Below, piece after piece: positions 51,613 through 61,613 of a stretch of DNA of 64,000 bases. A program made the translations under genes and the position numbers. Position 1 is the stretch's first letter. Each line of letters opens with the position of its first letter. Source of the DNA: Mesotaenium endlicherianum (taxonomy: Eukaryota; Streptophyta; Zygnematophyceae; Zygnematales; Mesotaeniaceae); contig WELA01012345.1 of assembly GCA_009602735.1 (NCBI GenBank), forward strand, positions 225,535 through 289,534, in the 5' to 3' direction. The notes under the pieces are model-generated. The model was not told the DNA's origin, did no database searches, and saw only the letters and a program-made list of their open reading frames with translations.

Positions 51613-52115
51613 TGTAGTGAAACAGATAGATGAAGTACTTAGTGAAATATAATACTTTATCTATTCAAGACAAGGATCTTTGAACACAAGTGGTAGCTTC
51701 TTGAAAGAGAGATGGCTTCTTGAAAGTTAATATATTTCTGGATTTTGGCAAGTACAAGAGTGATTCTTGAATGTCTTTCTATGTTCTAGCTCTTGTTTGT
51801 ATACTTGCTAAATAAGTAAATTCTAGGAAGGTGTATGTTAATGTGTTGGCACCCAGCACATCCCAAAACTTGCCACCTCTTTCTAGAATATTGTACACAT
51901 GTCCTTTTGACCTAAAAATGGCACATTTGACTTTTGCCACGTGGAGTTCTTGTAGGTCTTTCCTCTAACTTCGAAAATGCCTTAGAAGGTTCAAAGGACA
52001 TGAACCAAGTCACTAGAGTACCTATTCACACTTGAATCCACACAATACTACTCCATATATATTTGAGAACATCAAAATATATGCAAACTAATATATAATA
52101 ACTCAAATCACTACA
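51613..52115 (-). repeat. 5' LTR of element C
   Basis: 503 bp, the same length as the 3' LTR, with about 15 scattered differences by eye. Promoter elements were not identified with confidence. Confidence 0.95.
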
Positions 52116-52120
52116 CTTGC
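52116..52120. repeat. Target-site duplication of element C, right
   Basis: CTTGC, identical to 45431-45435. Confidence 0.93.
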
Positions 52121-53486
52121 AGACGCAGACGCAAGCGCTGCAGGCGCAGGCGCATGCGTAGCAGCCGGAAGCGCAGCGGCTGTCGAGTGCGCAGTTGCAG
52201 GAACGGCTGCAGCTGCTGGCGAGCACGCGGCTGCCGGGAGGCTGCCACGTGGCGCCTCCTGGTGGCTCCTGGAACCGAGAGGTCGCGTCGTCAGACCGGC
52301 GTCGGCGTCAGTCTCGGCTCCCCCGTGCGAAGCTCGTGGCGCCCCTCCCGTGGCGCGTGCGCTCGCTGGAGCTTTAGCAGCGCCAAATGGGTTGTCGCCG
52401 GGGTTTTGTGTGCAGCCAGGGTTTAAGCCCTGGCTGTGCGCAACCGTGCCTGCGCCGTCGGGACCCCGCACGGCAATTTGGCCGCACAGCGCCGTTGGGG
52501 TAGCCCCCCCTTGACTGAGGATGGCGGTCGCGGCCGTCAGATCTGCGCGGGATGGGCCGAGCTGTGCGCGCTTGCCAGTTGGCGGCACTTGTGCGCAGCT
52601 GCTGCTGCAAAGCTGTCGTGGCGTCGCTGGCTGTGCAGCGGGCCTTGCAGCGCAATGTGCGGCGTGCGCGCGCGTGCGAGTGCACGCGCGGGCACACTGC
52701 TGTCGGCAGGAGCGGCCCCACCTGTCGTGCAGGCGACAAGTGGCGGCCTCTGCTGGGGCCTGCTGTTTGCAGCAGCCAGCAGGGGGCGGCTGTTCTGGTC
52801 TGTGCGCAGATCTGTGCACAGGTGTGCCGTGCATACGGCGAGGGGCACTGCAGCTGTGCTAGCTACAGCCGTGCGTGCCGCCCGGTGAGCTCGTGCCGGC
52901 GTGCTGGCTGTCGCTGCGCGGGCCGAGGGGAAGCCTGCTAGTGACAGCAGGGCAACGCAGGCCAGGGGCTCTGTCGGAGCCTGGGCTGGCGTGCGTGCGG
53001 TCCCGTCTGCGGGCGTGCCTACGCCAGGAGATGGCGCAGTCGCGCAGGCCTCCAGCCTGCCGTCTGGCATCCTGTCAGAGCGTGCGCTGTCGCTGCTGGC
53101 AGACTTCAGCGTGGTGTGCAAAGGGTTGATAGGGCCGTCTGAGCGGGCTCCTGTAGCTCCGGTCGCGGGCGCTACGTCGTCGCGCGGATGTGCGCGGGGC
53201 TGCGGCCCTACCGCTAGGCCGGGTGTGGGCGTCTGGGATTGCCGAGTGTTGAAGCCAGGTGTGTGGGCAGGGGCTGCGAGGACGCCAGCTGTCAGAGCTG
53301 TGGCGTAGGACGGTGGAGCGTGTGCAAAGAGCGCTCCGTTCGCGTCGTAGCTATCGGCGTCAAAGAGGCCACGGAGTCTTGCGATCTCCACGTTGGCCTC
53401 CACGAGGGCGTCACTGACGTCGTCAAGGCTGCAGTAGTCGGTTTGGGGAATCAGTGCGGCGTCCGTCGCGGCCGTAGCTGCCGTCA
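52121..53486 (-). pseudogene. Ala/Pro/Arg-rich spacer of element D, gag-proximal half
   Basis: The frame from 53487 continues in phase with the zinc knuckles and starts with ordered-looking sequence (DYCSLDDVSDALVEANVEIARLRGLFDADSY, a probable leucine-rich helix). Low-complexity Ala/Thr/Pro/Arg sequence follows. Overlapping frames shift near 52830. Nothing identifiable. Other frames on both strands are GC-rich shadows. Confidence 0.5.
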
Positions 53487-53526
53487 TTGCGGGGCGGCCA
53501 CCCGTGCAAGAGTTGCGCTCGCCTCG

Positions 53527-53860
53527 CTATCTTGCTGCAGGCGAAGGACCGTCACGAACGCGCCCGTTCTTGACGTTGCGCTTCTTTTGCAGACACACAA
53601 TCTGTAGGTGGCCGGCCTTGCCACAGTAGGTGCAGTTGCCGGGCTTGCCATTCTGCGCGAGAGTGCAATTCTGGCGTGAGTGGCCCGCCTTTTTGCAAGA
53701 CCAGCAGGGGTCACTCGTCGTGGCAGCCATGGAAATGCGGCCACGCGTAGCTCCGCGCTGCTGCGTCTGCTGGGGCAGCTGAGAGCGCTGAGGCTGCTGC
53801 TGCTGCTGGGACTGGGGCGAGCGTTGTGCGCATCGTGGAAGATGGTAGCACCGAGGCCTC
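53527..53860 (-). pseudogene. Nucleocapsid zinc knuckles of element D
   Basis: Gln-rich stretch followed by two CCHC knuckles, CWSCKKAGHSRQNC and CTYCGKAGHLQIVC, about 12 residues apart. The frame differs from gag by one shift. A TAG at the end stands where Gln or Arg fits. Confidence 0.8.
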
Positions 53861-54673
53861 CTAGCGCACGCCCGTAGATGCGAGGCCCTCACGGTCGCTA
53901 ATGTTGCTCCGTGCGGCGGCCAGGCTCTGCTTCTCAACGGAGAGGTAGGCCTGCTCCAGCGAATACTTTGAACCGTGGCGGTCGATGAGGGGGACGACGG
54001 CCCTTTTCCTCAGACGCGGCTCGACGGCGCGCAAGAAGATTTCCGCGGCCTCCCGGCCGGTGACAGTGCCAACGTCGCGGCGTAGGTGCACCAAGCGGCG
54101 GTACATCATGCGGATCGTCTCATTCTTGCGTCGGGAGAAGTGGTGCAGCTCGTATACCTTCTCTTCAATTGGAGCCTGGAACTCTGTCTTGAGGATGTTC
54201 CAGAAGGCTTGCACTGGGTTGGCTAGCAAGGTTGCCACTGGTGGGTCACCTACAAGCTCGATGCGTGTCCGGAGCTTGGCTTCCTTCTCGCGGAAGGTGT
54301 CGCGGGCCTCGTGAGAGAGGTAGCGCATAAGCGTGCCGAAGACGTCGCGCTTCATCAGCGTGGGCGTCTTGAGCTTTGCTGCCGCGAAGTCAGCCTGAAA
54401 CTCCACGATAGTATCTTCCAGATCACAGGTGCCTGACCTGCCGCTGAAGCGATAGGCGGACCTGTCAGTCTTGACCTCTTGATCACCTGCCATAGGATAC
54501 CAGGAATCGAAATGAGCCCACTGGGACGGTGGCTCAGAAGCAACCGCCGTGCGCTGGAGCGCGGGTTGCTCCTCTTCATAGGGTTCAGTGATAGTGTTAA
54601 GATCTGAGTCTGAGTCTTTTTCACTAACCCCTTCGTAGTATGGCTGATAAGAACGCCCACTACGGGTAGGCAT
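53861..54673 (-). pseudogene. gag of element D
   Basis: 270 codons starting MPTRSGRSYQPYYEG, the same start motif as the A gag. Acidic N-terminal part, then FSGRSGTCDLEDTIVEFQAD, LMRYLSHEARDTFREKEAKL, VQAFWNILKTEFQAPIEEKV, AAEIFLRAVEPRLRKRAVV and SLAAARSNISDRE. A second, truncated copy is at 23478-24050. The frame ends just before the knuckles, probably through a frameshift. Confidence 0.85.
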
Positions 54674-55731
54674 ACGCTGAACATTCTAATTGCTTGCAGG
54701 CAAAGAGAGATCTTTTAGAAGTAAGGAGTGTGTACTCTCCAGAGTGAGCACCTCAAGACTGTAATCTAGTAGGAGAACAACTAATGAAATCTGGCCCAAA
54801 AGATCACTGGAAGCACATCATGATCTTCAAGAGTAGTCCTATGGCAGAGGTTATAAGCTATGACTTTGCTCACCACTTGTGAAGTTCTTCAAGTGACTGG
54901 AAGCCAGCAAGGCTTGCTCTTCACAAGAGAGAGACTAAGTGGTCCTGAAAACACAAGAGATAAAAGTGTAAGCTTTACTGATAGTCTCTGTGGCTTACAG
55001 CTGGCATAATTGGACTTCTAAAAGATGTTTCTCTAGGGACATCTCTAGTACTTATACTCCTGGAAACCCGGCGCTGTATGCGGCGGATCCGATGCATGTA
55101 GTAACTTTAGGAGGCTCTCCTATGTCCACTAATGTGTACAAGGCATGTACTAGCACTCCTATAGGCTAAGCATAACTCAAACCAATCAAAGCAAGCACGT
55201 AGAATATGCTTTGTGTCTCTCATTGGTGGAGCTTACCTTGGGTGATTTTACCTAGATAGCGCCTCAAAAGTGAATTTGAAACTTGAGGAAGCTTCCTCTA
55301 GGAGTAGGTGATGCAGTCACCAAGTTATAGCCTCAATGATGCACTTAATACAATGGAAATGCAAGACTTATGTAGTCTAAGGGGCTCGCGGATTTGTGCG
55401 TACAAAGCTAGGGGTTTTTGGGGTCACGAATAGCCAACAATGTCACCTTTGGGTACATTGAGTCACAAGTTGGCCATTTGGTGTTATTCCGCTAGGGGCC
55501 AAAAGGGGTGCAGACTAGATCGCGCCTATCTCGCTCGATACTTAACCAAAATGACGCGAAACCGGTGCTATTCGGAAGATGCTTTGACACGCTACACTTT
55601 GGGGACTTGGAAATCTAGAAAAGGTCAACATGTGGATGCGTAAAGTCAAGTCAAAGTCGGCCTTCTTAGGTTGATGTTTCGCACATGTGGAGCTTGGTTT
55701 TGTGCGTCAGCCTCGACTCAATAAATCATGA
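54674..55731 (-). repeat. 5' LTR and leader of element D
   Basis: Outer end TGTCATGATTTATTGAGTCG (minus strand, from 55731). It aligns over almost its whole length with 25028-26108 and partly with 24051-25027. The internal LTR boundary and primer site are not recognisable. The flank beyond 55731 resembles neither LTR nor element D. Confidence 0.75.
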
Positions 55732-56440
55732 CAACCATTAAAAAATTGAGATACTGCTTTTGACAACCAAAGTGCACCAGGTTGATAATGGAGAAAGCTG
55801 GCCATGCTGATTTTTCTTAACTCCTACTTAGAAACAATGTTCTATGCTACGCATCTGTCATAGCGGTCACAACTTTGATTAAACACCCTGAAAATGGTGT
55901 ACAACACGTACGGTTTTTTTTTGACTTTACTGATTGCTTTGAGACCCCTGCCATCGACATTCTCTGCTATCAAGGTCTATTGCAACTCAACTCCTCAATG
56001 TGCGTGAGCACAATGAGGAAAATGACATTTTATATAGTTGCCCGCCGGTTCTAGGTCCTTAAGCTGACATATATGCAAAAATTCAAGATCCAGGCTCCAT
56101 ACTTTGTTACTCAGAATTGAATCTCTTGTGTAGCTATCTTCGTATGGTACTTCTGACAATATAATATATATACCTCAACGTCTTTCATTTGCTAGGGGCT
56201 GTCCACAAGCTGGCAAAATGTGAGACGCAGTGAAAGAAATCTTTCCACCAATTCTGGTATATAACTTCCCTATTTTTGAGTTTTTACATCTCTGTCCAGT
56301 GCCCCCCGTCAAGAAATATCGTGAGGCCGAAGACCAAGCATAACAAAAGTAGCAAATGTAACAAATAAGAAACAACACTGAGGCTGCAACGCACCTCACA
56401 AAGTCAAAATCTTCCTTAGTAATAATCACTTGTTTGCCCA
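55732..56440. other. Intergenic sequence between element D and the GILT gene
   Basis: AT-rich, no coding potential recognised. It contains the 3' flank of the GILT gene. No clear polyadenylation signal was fixed. Confidence 0.4.
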
Positions 56441-59400
56441 TTATGCCACCACGAGGGGCTCCTCTCGAGCACATATCTGCCCTTTGTGCGCAAGCGCTTG
56501 CTCACCCCTCAGCTGGGCCTGCGAGGGGCCAGACTGGTAGGAACGCTGGCTCAGGTGGGTGGCAGCAGAGCAGGCGTCCGGTTTGGGCCCCTTGTACGCG
56601 TTGCAAACAAGCTGTGCCACGTTTGCGTAATTCTGCCCGACACAAAAAGCGACACAACAGCGTATATTATTTTTTCTGCCCGAGCTGGGGAGAATGGCTT
56701 CCTCAAAACAAACGCCAGTGTTCTGGGTTCAAACGTAAGGTATCAAACTAGAAATCCGTGTCATTTCAAGGGCAACTTCGAGAGTAGTCCTTCGGTAGGA
56801 AAAAAAGAAAAAAGTCTGCCCCAAGAGTAGGACCTTGAGAAAGAAAAAGTTTGAAAAACAAAATACATTATGGAAAACCGTCGTCGCAGGAAAACAATGA
56901 CGAAGAAGAAAGACGAAGTCAAGTAGAAAAAAATTAAACGTCATGGGGCGCGCATGACACTTCTGATATAGCCTGTGCTGCGAGTGAACGAACGGTAGAG
57001 AGGCATGAGCAGGCGCAAAAGACGAGGTGTCAACCAGTGCCAGGTGCTCGCATACCACGGAACGAGCATGCAGTATTCCCGCGCCGAACAAACGCGGAGA
57101 AGGAGTGAAAAATCAGAGGGCTCCGGCAAAGGCCTCTTGCCCCTCGCCTCTCGCCTCTTGACTAGTTTTAACAATTGAATTATATTCAAATTAGATTCTG
57201 CGCCGCACGCGCGCGGCCCTTGCTGACGAGAAGACTTCTGCACAGCAGCCGGTGCTGGGCTGCAACCTCTTCACACTTTGGAAGTCGATAGAAAGAGCTC
57301 TCTATCGCAGACTTGGAGTCCAGAAGAGACTCCCACGCCTCGCAGGCCCCGTCCCGCAGCCCAGAAGCAAATCCCCAAAACCTAACCCTCAAAACCTGAC
57401 CCTAAAAACCCTACCCCTCAGATCCAGCCCTACCTCCTGACCCCTGATCCCTCCAGAGCCCTCACTTTCCAAAACCTCGCAAGCTGCAGCGCCCGATCCA
57501 TCAGCTGCATAGCCTTGCAAGAGCGCGCAAGCGCAGCGAGCGCGGCGCGTGCACCTTGGCAATCTCGAACCCCACTAGCGAGACTCACCTCACTCTGCCA
57601 CCCAGGGGATGAGGCCTTGGCTTTCGGAATTAGGATTTGGGGAGCGGAGGCGAGCTTCGCGGCCCTTCCTTCCTTGTGCGTGCCTGCAGGCCTGTCTGAT
57701 AGGGGGATTTTGGCGCTCAGACCCTATCCCTGCCCTCATCAGGCAGCACGCCTGCTGCACGCCTGCTGCGCTCCCTCTCAATGTACGTCTGAACAAGGGG
57801 TGGGGGACTCTGCAACAGACCCTACCCTGACAATGTTGCCGGTAGAAGAGGTGGAGTAGGGGAACGGGGGACGGGGGACCGGGGATGGAGGACGGAGGAC
57901 GGGGGGGAGGGGGGACAGGAAGAAGGGGCCAAGGAGAGAGGGTTGACCCTTTCTGGTCCCAACAAAAGTGAAGGGCCATTGATATCAGTGAGCGGATTGG
58001 CGACAGCTCTCGCTTGAGGCCTCGCCCCTTGCGGGGAGGACTAGCGTTCACATTCAAGGCGTTCAGGGTCAGGTCAGAGTCAGGGCCCGGGGGCTGAGGA
58101 TGTGGGGTTTCTGCCGAGGATGTGACAATTTAGGGTTCATGGTTCATATTGGCCGTTCGGAAGCAGGAAAGCGCACAGGCGGCTGGGATACGTAGGTCGG
58201 CGCCCCGTCGTCCATCGGGGACAGGCAGGGGATAGGGGGGTCGGGGGTTTGGGGTCGAGGGCTTTCATGCAGGGGAGAGGGTAGCCGGCTCTGACTTTGC
58301 AGACAGCTACCCGTCGGCCATCAGGATGCAGAGCTCAGGGCTGAGGGTGTCAGATTTAGGTTCAGGGCTTGAGGTCAAAGGTAGAGAGAGGGCTTTGGAG
58401 CAGGGGAATGCGCGGCCGACGGACCTCGTAGGCGGGCACCCCGTTGATCGTCAGCCACGGCACGTACTGATGCGGGGGGTCGAGCGCGTCGGTCTCGGCA
58501 GCGTTCGCGCGCACCAGCTGGAAGGGGAAGGGGGAGGAAAAGGAAGAAGGAGAAAGAATATCGAGCGATGTGTCAGTGCGTTTGAGCTGTTGCGTTCCAA
58601 TGCTCCGGTTTCGTCATCATCGCGGTGTCAGGCTCGGCTTTGGCCGCGGTGGCACGCACTAGCGGGGGACACCGCAAATGCAGATCAGCAATCGCCTCTC
58701 TCTGCACACCTACCGTCAGTGCTTTACCAGAAGATATCTGTTCCTTTGGTACAATTTGTGATTTCGTGTGACGGGGCGGTCTTGGCCACGTTCGCATGCA
58801 CCAGCAGCACCGCAGAAGAAAATGAAGAAGATCAAAATTCGTCTAGCAATAAATATCACAATCCATTTGGTTTGTGTAGTTTCAGCAATGCGTCAGATTC
58901 GACCGCATTGGCACGCGCCAGCTGCGCCGCCACCTGTCAGACCAGTGCATGAAAGTCAACAATGTCTGTTTCTTTCCTACGCGTTGCATATGGTGTAAGG
59001 CGCTTTCGGCTCTGAACTTGTGTGTGCGCGTGTACGCGCGCACGCGCGCGCATGTACGTGTGCGTGCATGCGCGTGTGCATGTGCGCTTGGGCTGGGGCT
59101 GGGGTTGAGGCTGTCCGCAGAGGAGAGCGGACCACGTGTGCGGCAGCCACGAGCAAACAGTGAGCATGCAGGCCTCCCTCTGCGTGTGCTCCTTTGCCCT
59201 CTCGCTCTCGCCCGCCAGCCAGAGCAAGGGCAGTCCCTTGTCCCTCGGGAATTTTTGTGCGCTAGACAACCCGCTTCTTGAGAAAGCCTCGTGGCACTGA
59301 TATGAAGTGCAATGCAGATGAACTGTTACTGTCTCGTCGCCTTCTTTCTCCTCCTCCTTGCCTGCCAGGTGGCACCACCAAGAGCCAGGAGCAAGAGTGG

Positions 59401-61537
59401 GAGCAAGAACGGGAGAGATAGGGGGAAAAGAGGGGGGGCGGGGTGGGGCAATTGGGGTGGAGGACGGTGTGGGTTGCCGGAAACGCTAGCAAGAGGAGGG
59501 CGTGAGAGGACAGGAGACGATGGGTCTCACAACATTGTCATGCCCTTGTGAAGAAGTGAATTCCCGACTCTCTGCACCCACAGTGCAATGTTCATTAATC
59601 ATCACAAATTGCTGAGGCTATTGCCATGTTATTGTAGGGTACACCGGAGGAGCCCCGCTGTGGATTCAGCAAGAAGGTGNAGGTGAGGTACGGTTCAGGG
59701 TTGCGTTGTGGGTTGGGTTTAGGGTTGGGCATAGGATTGCGTTCTGGAAACTGGGCAGAGGTTTGGGTTCAGGAGTTGAGGACTAGGGCTTGACCTGGTC
59801 GCCCAGGGGCCCCGTGTAGCAGGCCTGCAGCGCCGCCAGCTGGATGCCGACGCGCGCGGCGCAGGCGGGGACCGAGTCGAGCATGAGCGTGCGGGGGGCG
59901 GTCTCGTCGAGGCACTCGATGAAGAAGAACCACTGGCTCTGCGCACCCCCGCAAAATCAGCCCACACTCTCGCCGAGTCAGCGCACCCCCGCCAAGTCAG
60001 CAATCGCGTGTATGAGGTGTTCCGTGCGCGTAGGGTTGATGTATCAGGCACAGGACGAGGGTGGAGGCCTTATGGCTCTGCACACCCTGGCAAATGGCCA
60101 AATTGGAGGGACGCGAGCAGATACGCCTTAAATGTGGAAGGAGGAGAAGAAGAAAGAGGTCCGCGCACGCGCACGCGCACGCGCACGCGCACACATATCA
60201 ACCCCCGCCGCCGCTGCTGCTACTGCCGCCGCCGCCGCCTTCACCGCCACTGCCGCTACCACTGCTACTGCTGCTACTGTTGCTGGTGCAACTGCTACTG
60301 CTGCTACTGCTGCTACTGCAGCTGCTGCGGCTGGTGGTGCAGCTGCTATTGCCACTGCTACTCCCACTGCTGCTGCGACTGCTGCTGCCGCTGGTGAAAC
60401 TCTGCCCCGAAGTTGGCCTAAGGAAGTAAGAGCTCACGACGACAGCACGGGCGCGCTCGCACGCGGCAGGGCCGGTTTTGCCTCAAGGGCCAAGGGGGGA
60501 GCGAGAGCGGGAGAGGTGGGAGGGGGGGGGGGGTGCTCTACGCATATGGCATTGTCCCGTAGCAATAACTTTCTTGAAAGGGTTTGAGCACAGCTTATAA
60601 AATCTAGGGCTTTGGGGGCCCATACGGCAGGTGAGGGTTTTGCCTCGGGTTTTGGAGCTAGGGGGGGCAAACAGTAATAAGGATTTGGAGTTCAAAATTA
60701 GAGATTTCAAGACTTGACACTCAACCTTAGGTTTGATGGGTTTGGAGGCACACACGAAGGTTTAAGATCTTCAGTCAGGGTTTGAAGTTTAGGGTTACGG
60801 ATTTGAGGTTTCAAATTTAGGGCAAGTGGTACACGTACAGTGTTGGAGGGCGCCAGGTGGATGGCGCAGCTCTCGACCAGGTTCATGGTACACTCCACCT
60901 CGCCATGCTGCTCGCAAAACCCCCAACCCCAGCCCCAAGGGGCAGAACCCTAGAAGCTGAGGCGCGAGAAAAAAAAAAAGAGCTGCAAAAAACCCAAGTC
61001 CCCTGGAAGGCCAGCATGCTCTACCATCAACAGGACCCTACTTTCTCCTTTCTCTTTTTTTAAGGGCCTAACCCTAACCCTAAGCCTAAACCTCACCCTA
61101 ACCCTCGCTCTAACCCTCAGCGTACGCCAAAGCCTCATCCTACTCTATCTGCAGATTGGATCTCAGAGCCGCACCTGGCACGCGATGCTGCCATCTGGCG
61201 CGATCTGAGCGTTCCCGTACGGGACCAGGCGCAGGTTCACAATGGAGATCAGGCCGCTCGTGAACAGGTCCTTGAGCCCTGATTGGACGAAATTGCAGCA
61301 GTAGGGACACAGGGCCTCCTCGTAGAGCACCACCTCGACCTTCTCGGATCCCTCCAGCTTGCCACGCGGCAGCCCCTGAGTGGGCTGCTGACGTGGCTGA
61401 GGGACACCATCGTCCAGCATCTCCTGGATATCTGGATAGGGCGAGTATGAGGAGCAAACGTTTGCCTCAGACGTACTCTTGTGAATCTGGCACTTCCCTA
61501 GAAGGACTAGAAAGACCCCCAGGAAAAAACTCTTCAT
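56441..61537 (-). CDS. GILT: GILT-family lysosomal thiol reductase, five exons, 286 aa
   Basis: Known family role: reduction of protein disulfides in acidic, secretory or lysosomal compartments. Exons on the minus strand: 61537-61175, 60907-60839, 59938-59795, 58517-58425, 56632-56441. All junctions are phase 0 with GT donors and CAG acceptors. Exon 1 starts [16 protein letters not shown], a signal peptide. It holds the active-site CPYC in [15 protein letters not shown] and LVPYGNA. The family signature CQHGxxECxxNxxxxC is complete and spans exons 1-2 (CQ, then [14 protein letters not shown]). Exon 3: [13 protein letters not shown]...[10 protein letters not shown]. Exon 4: [20 protein letters not shown] with the cis-Pro region VPWLTINGV. 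Exon 5: [17 protein letters not shown] plus about 40 residues before TAA. An in-frame ATG at 61585 exists, but a TATA-like GATATAAG lies only some 20-30 bases upstream of it, and the signal peptide favours 61537. Length fits the family. Confidence 0.92.
56633..58424 (-). other. GILT intron 4
   Basis: 1,792 bp, GTCCGT donor, GGGCAG acceptor. It holds degenerate CCCTAA/TTAGGG-like tracts (57365-57425 and again close to the donor around 58320-58390) and a G-rich GGGGGAC tract (57858-57915). No other gene seen. Confidence 0.8.
58518..59794 (-). other. GILT intron 3
   Basis: 1,277 bp, GTCAAG donor, CTTCCAG acceptor. It contains a long alternating purine-pyrimidine tract (59015-59095, GCGCGC/ACGT-rich) and, within a few bases of the donor, telomere-like CCCTAA/AACCC words (59690-59790). 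One ambiguous base at 59680. Confidence 0.85.
59939..60838 (-). other. GILT intron 2 with microsatellites
   Basis: 900 bp, GTACGT donor, GCGCAG acceptor. It contains an ACGCGC-type run (60158-60192), an imperfect CTG/CTACTG/CCG triplet tract (60200-60395) and telomere-like words (60720-60825). Open frames across these tracts are repeat by-products. Confidence 0.85.
60908..61174 (-). repeat. GILT intron 1 with interstitial telomere-type repeats
   Basis: 267 bp, GTGCGG donor, CAG acceptor. About 61065-61130 is a degenerate tandem of CCTAACCCTAACCCTAAGCC-like units. Confidence 0.85.
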
Positions 61538-61601
61538 TTTTGTATGTCTCGGAAACTGTCGCCACTGAGTTCCAGCAAAGTACATGGTTGAAGGGCCTGA
61601 T

Positions 61602-61613
61602 GACTTATATCAG
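61602..61613 (-). promoter_or_regulatory. TATA-like element upstream of GILT
   Basis: The minus strand reads CTGATATAAGTC about 65-75 bases before the preferred start codon, a plausible core promoter. No other support. Confidence 0.35.

Larger units (their letters stand above)
45436..52115 (-). mobile_element. Element C: full-length Ty3/gypsy chromovirus, 6,680 bp
   Basis: Two 503-bp LTRs (45436-45938 and 51613-52115) flank a minus-strand gag and pol. The 5-bp duplication CTTGC lies on both sides. By eye the LTRs differ at about 15 positions, so insertion is fairly recent but not brand new. Primer binding site and polypurine tract sit next to the LTRs as expected. gag and pol are free of internal stops and joined by a -1 frameshift. 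It was inserted into element D. Confidence 0.96.
28076..55731 (-). mobile_element. Element D: methyltransferase-carrying Ty3/gypsy element, three nested insertions
   Basis: Minus-strand order: LTR and leader (55731-54674), gag, two zinc knuckles, Ala/Pro-rich spacer, protease, linker, Dnmt3-like methyltransferase, linker, RT, RNase H, integrase, PHD-like finger, polypurine tract near 28076. Removing the hAT element, two C-family insertions and their duplications leaves about 11 kb. RT to integrase is a single frame interrupted only by stop codons. The rest has frameshifts. The 5' LTR ends ATAAATCATGACA at 55731. No 3' LTR is recognisable beyond 28076. Confidence 0.85.

Noticed and set aside
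52103-53487. Several long overlapping frames on both strands in the D spacer
   Set aside because: GC-rich, low-complexity sequence opens all frames. Only the frame continuous with the zinc knuckles was kept as plausible linker.
57590-58057. Minus-strand frame of 155 codons as an extra GILT exon
   Set aside because: It lies in intron 4, shows no GILT motif, and exon 4 to exon 5 already join in phase with the expected family sequence.
60128-60587. Frames of up to 150 codons through intron 2 microsatellites
   Set aside because: Poly-Ala, poly-Leu or poly-Cys products from CTG/CCG triplets. The stretch is an intron between well-supported GILT exons.
61065-61130. Chromosome end
   Set aside because: The telomere-type repeats are short, degenerate and lie inside an intron, with ordinary sequence on both sides.
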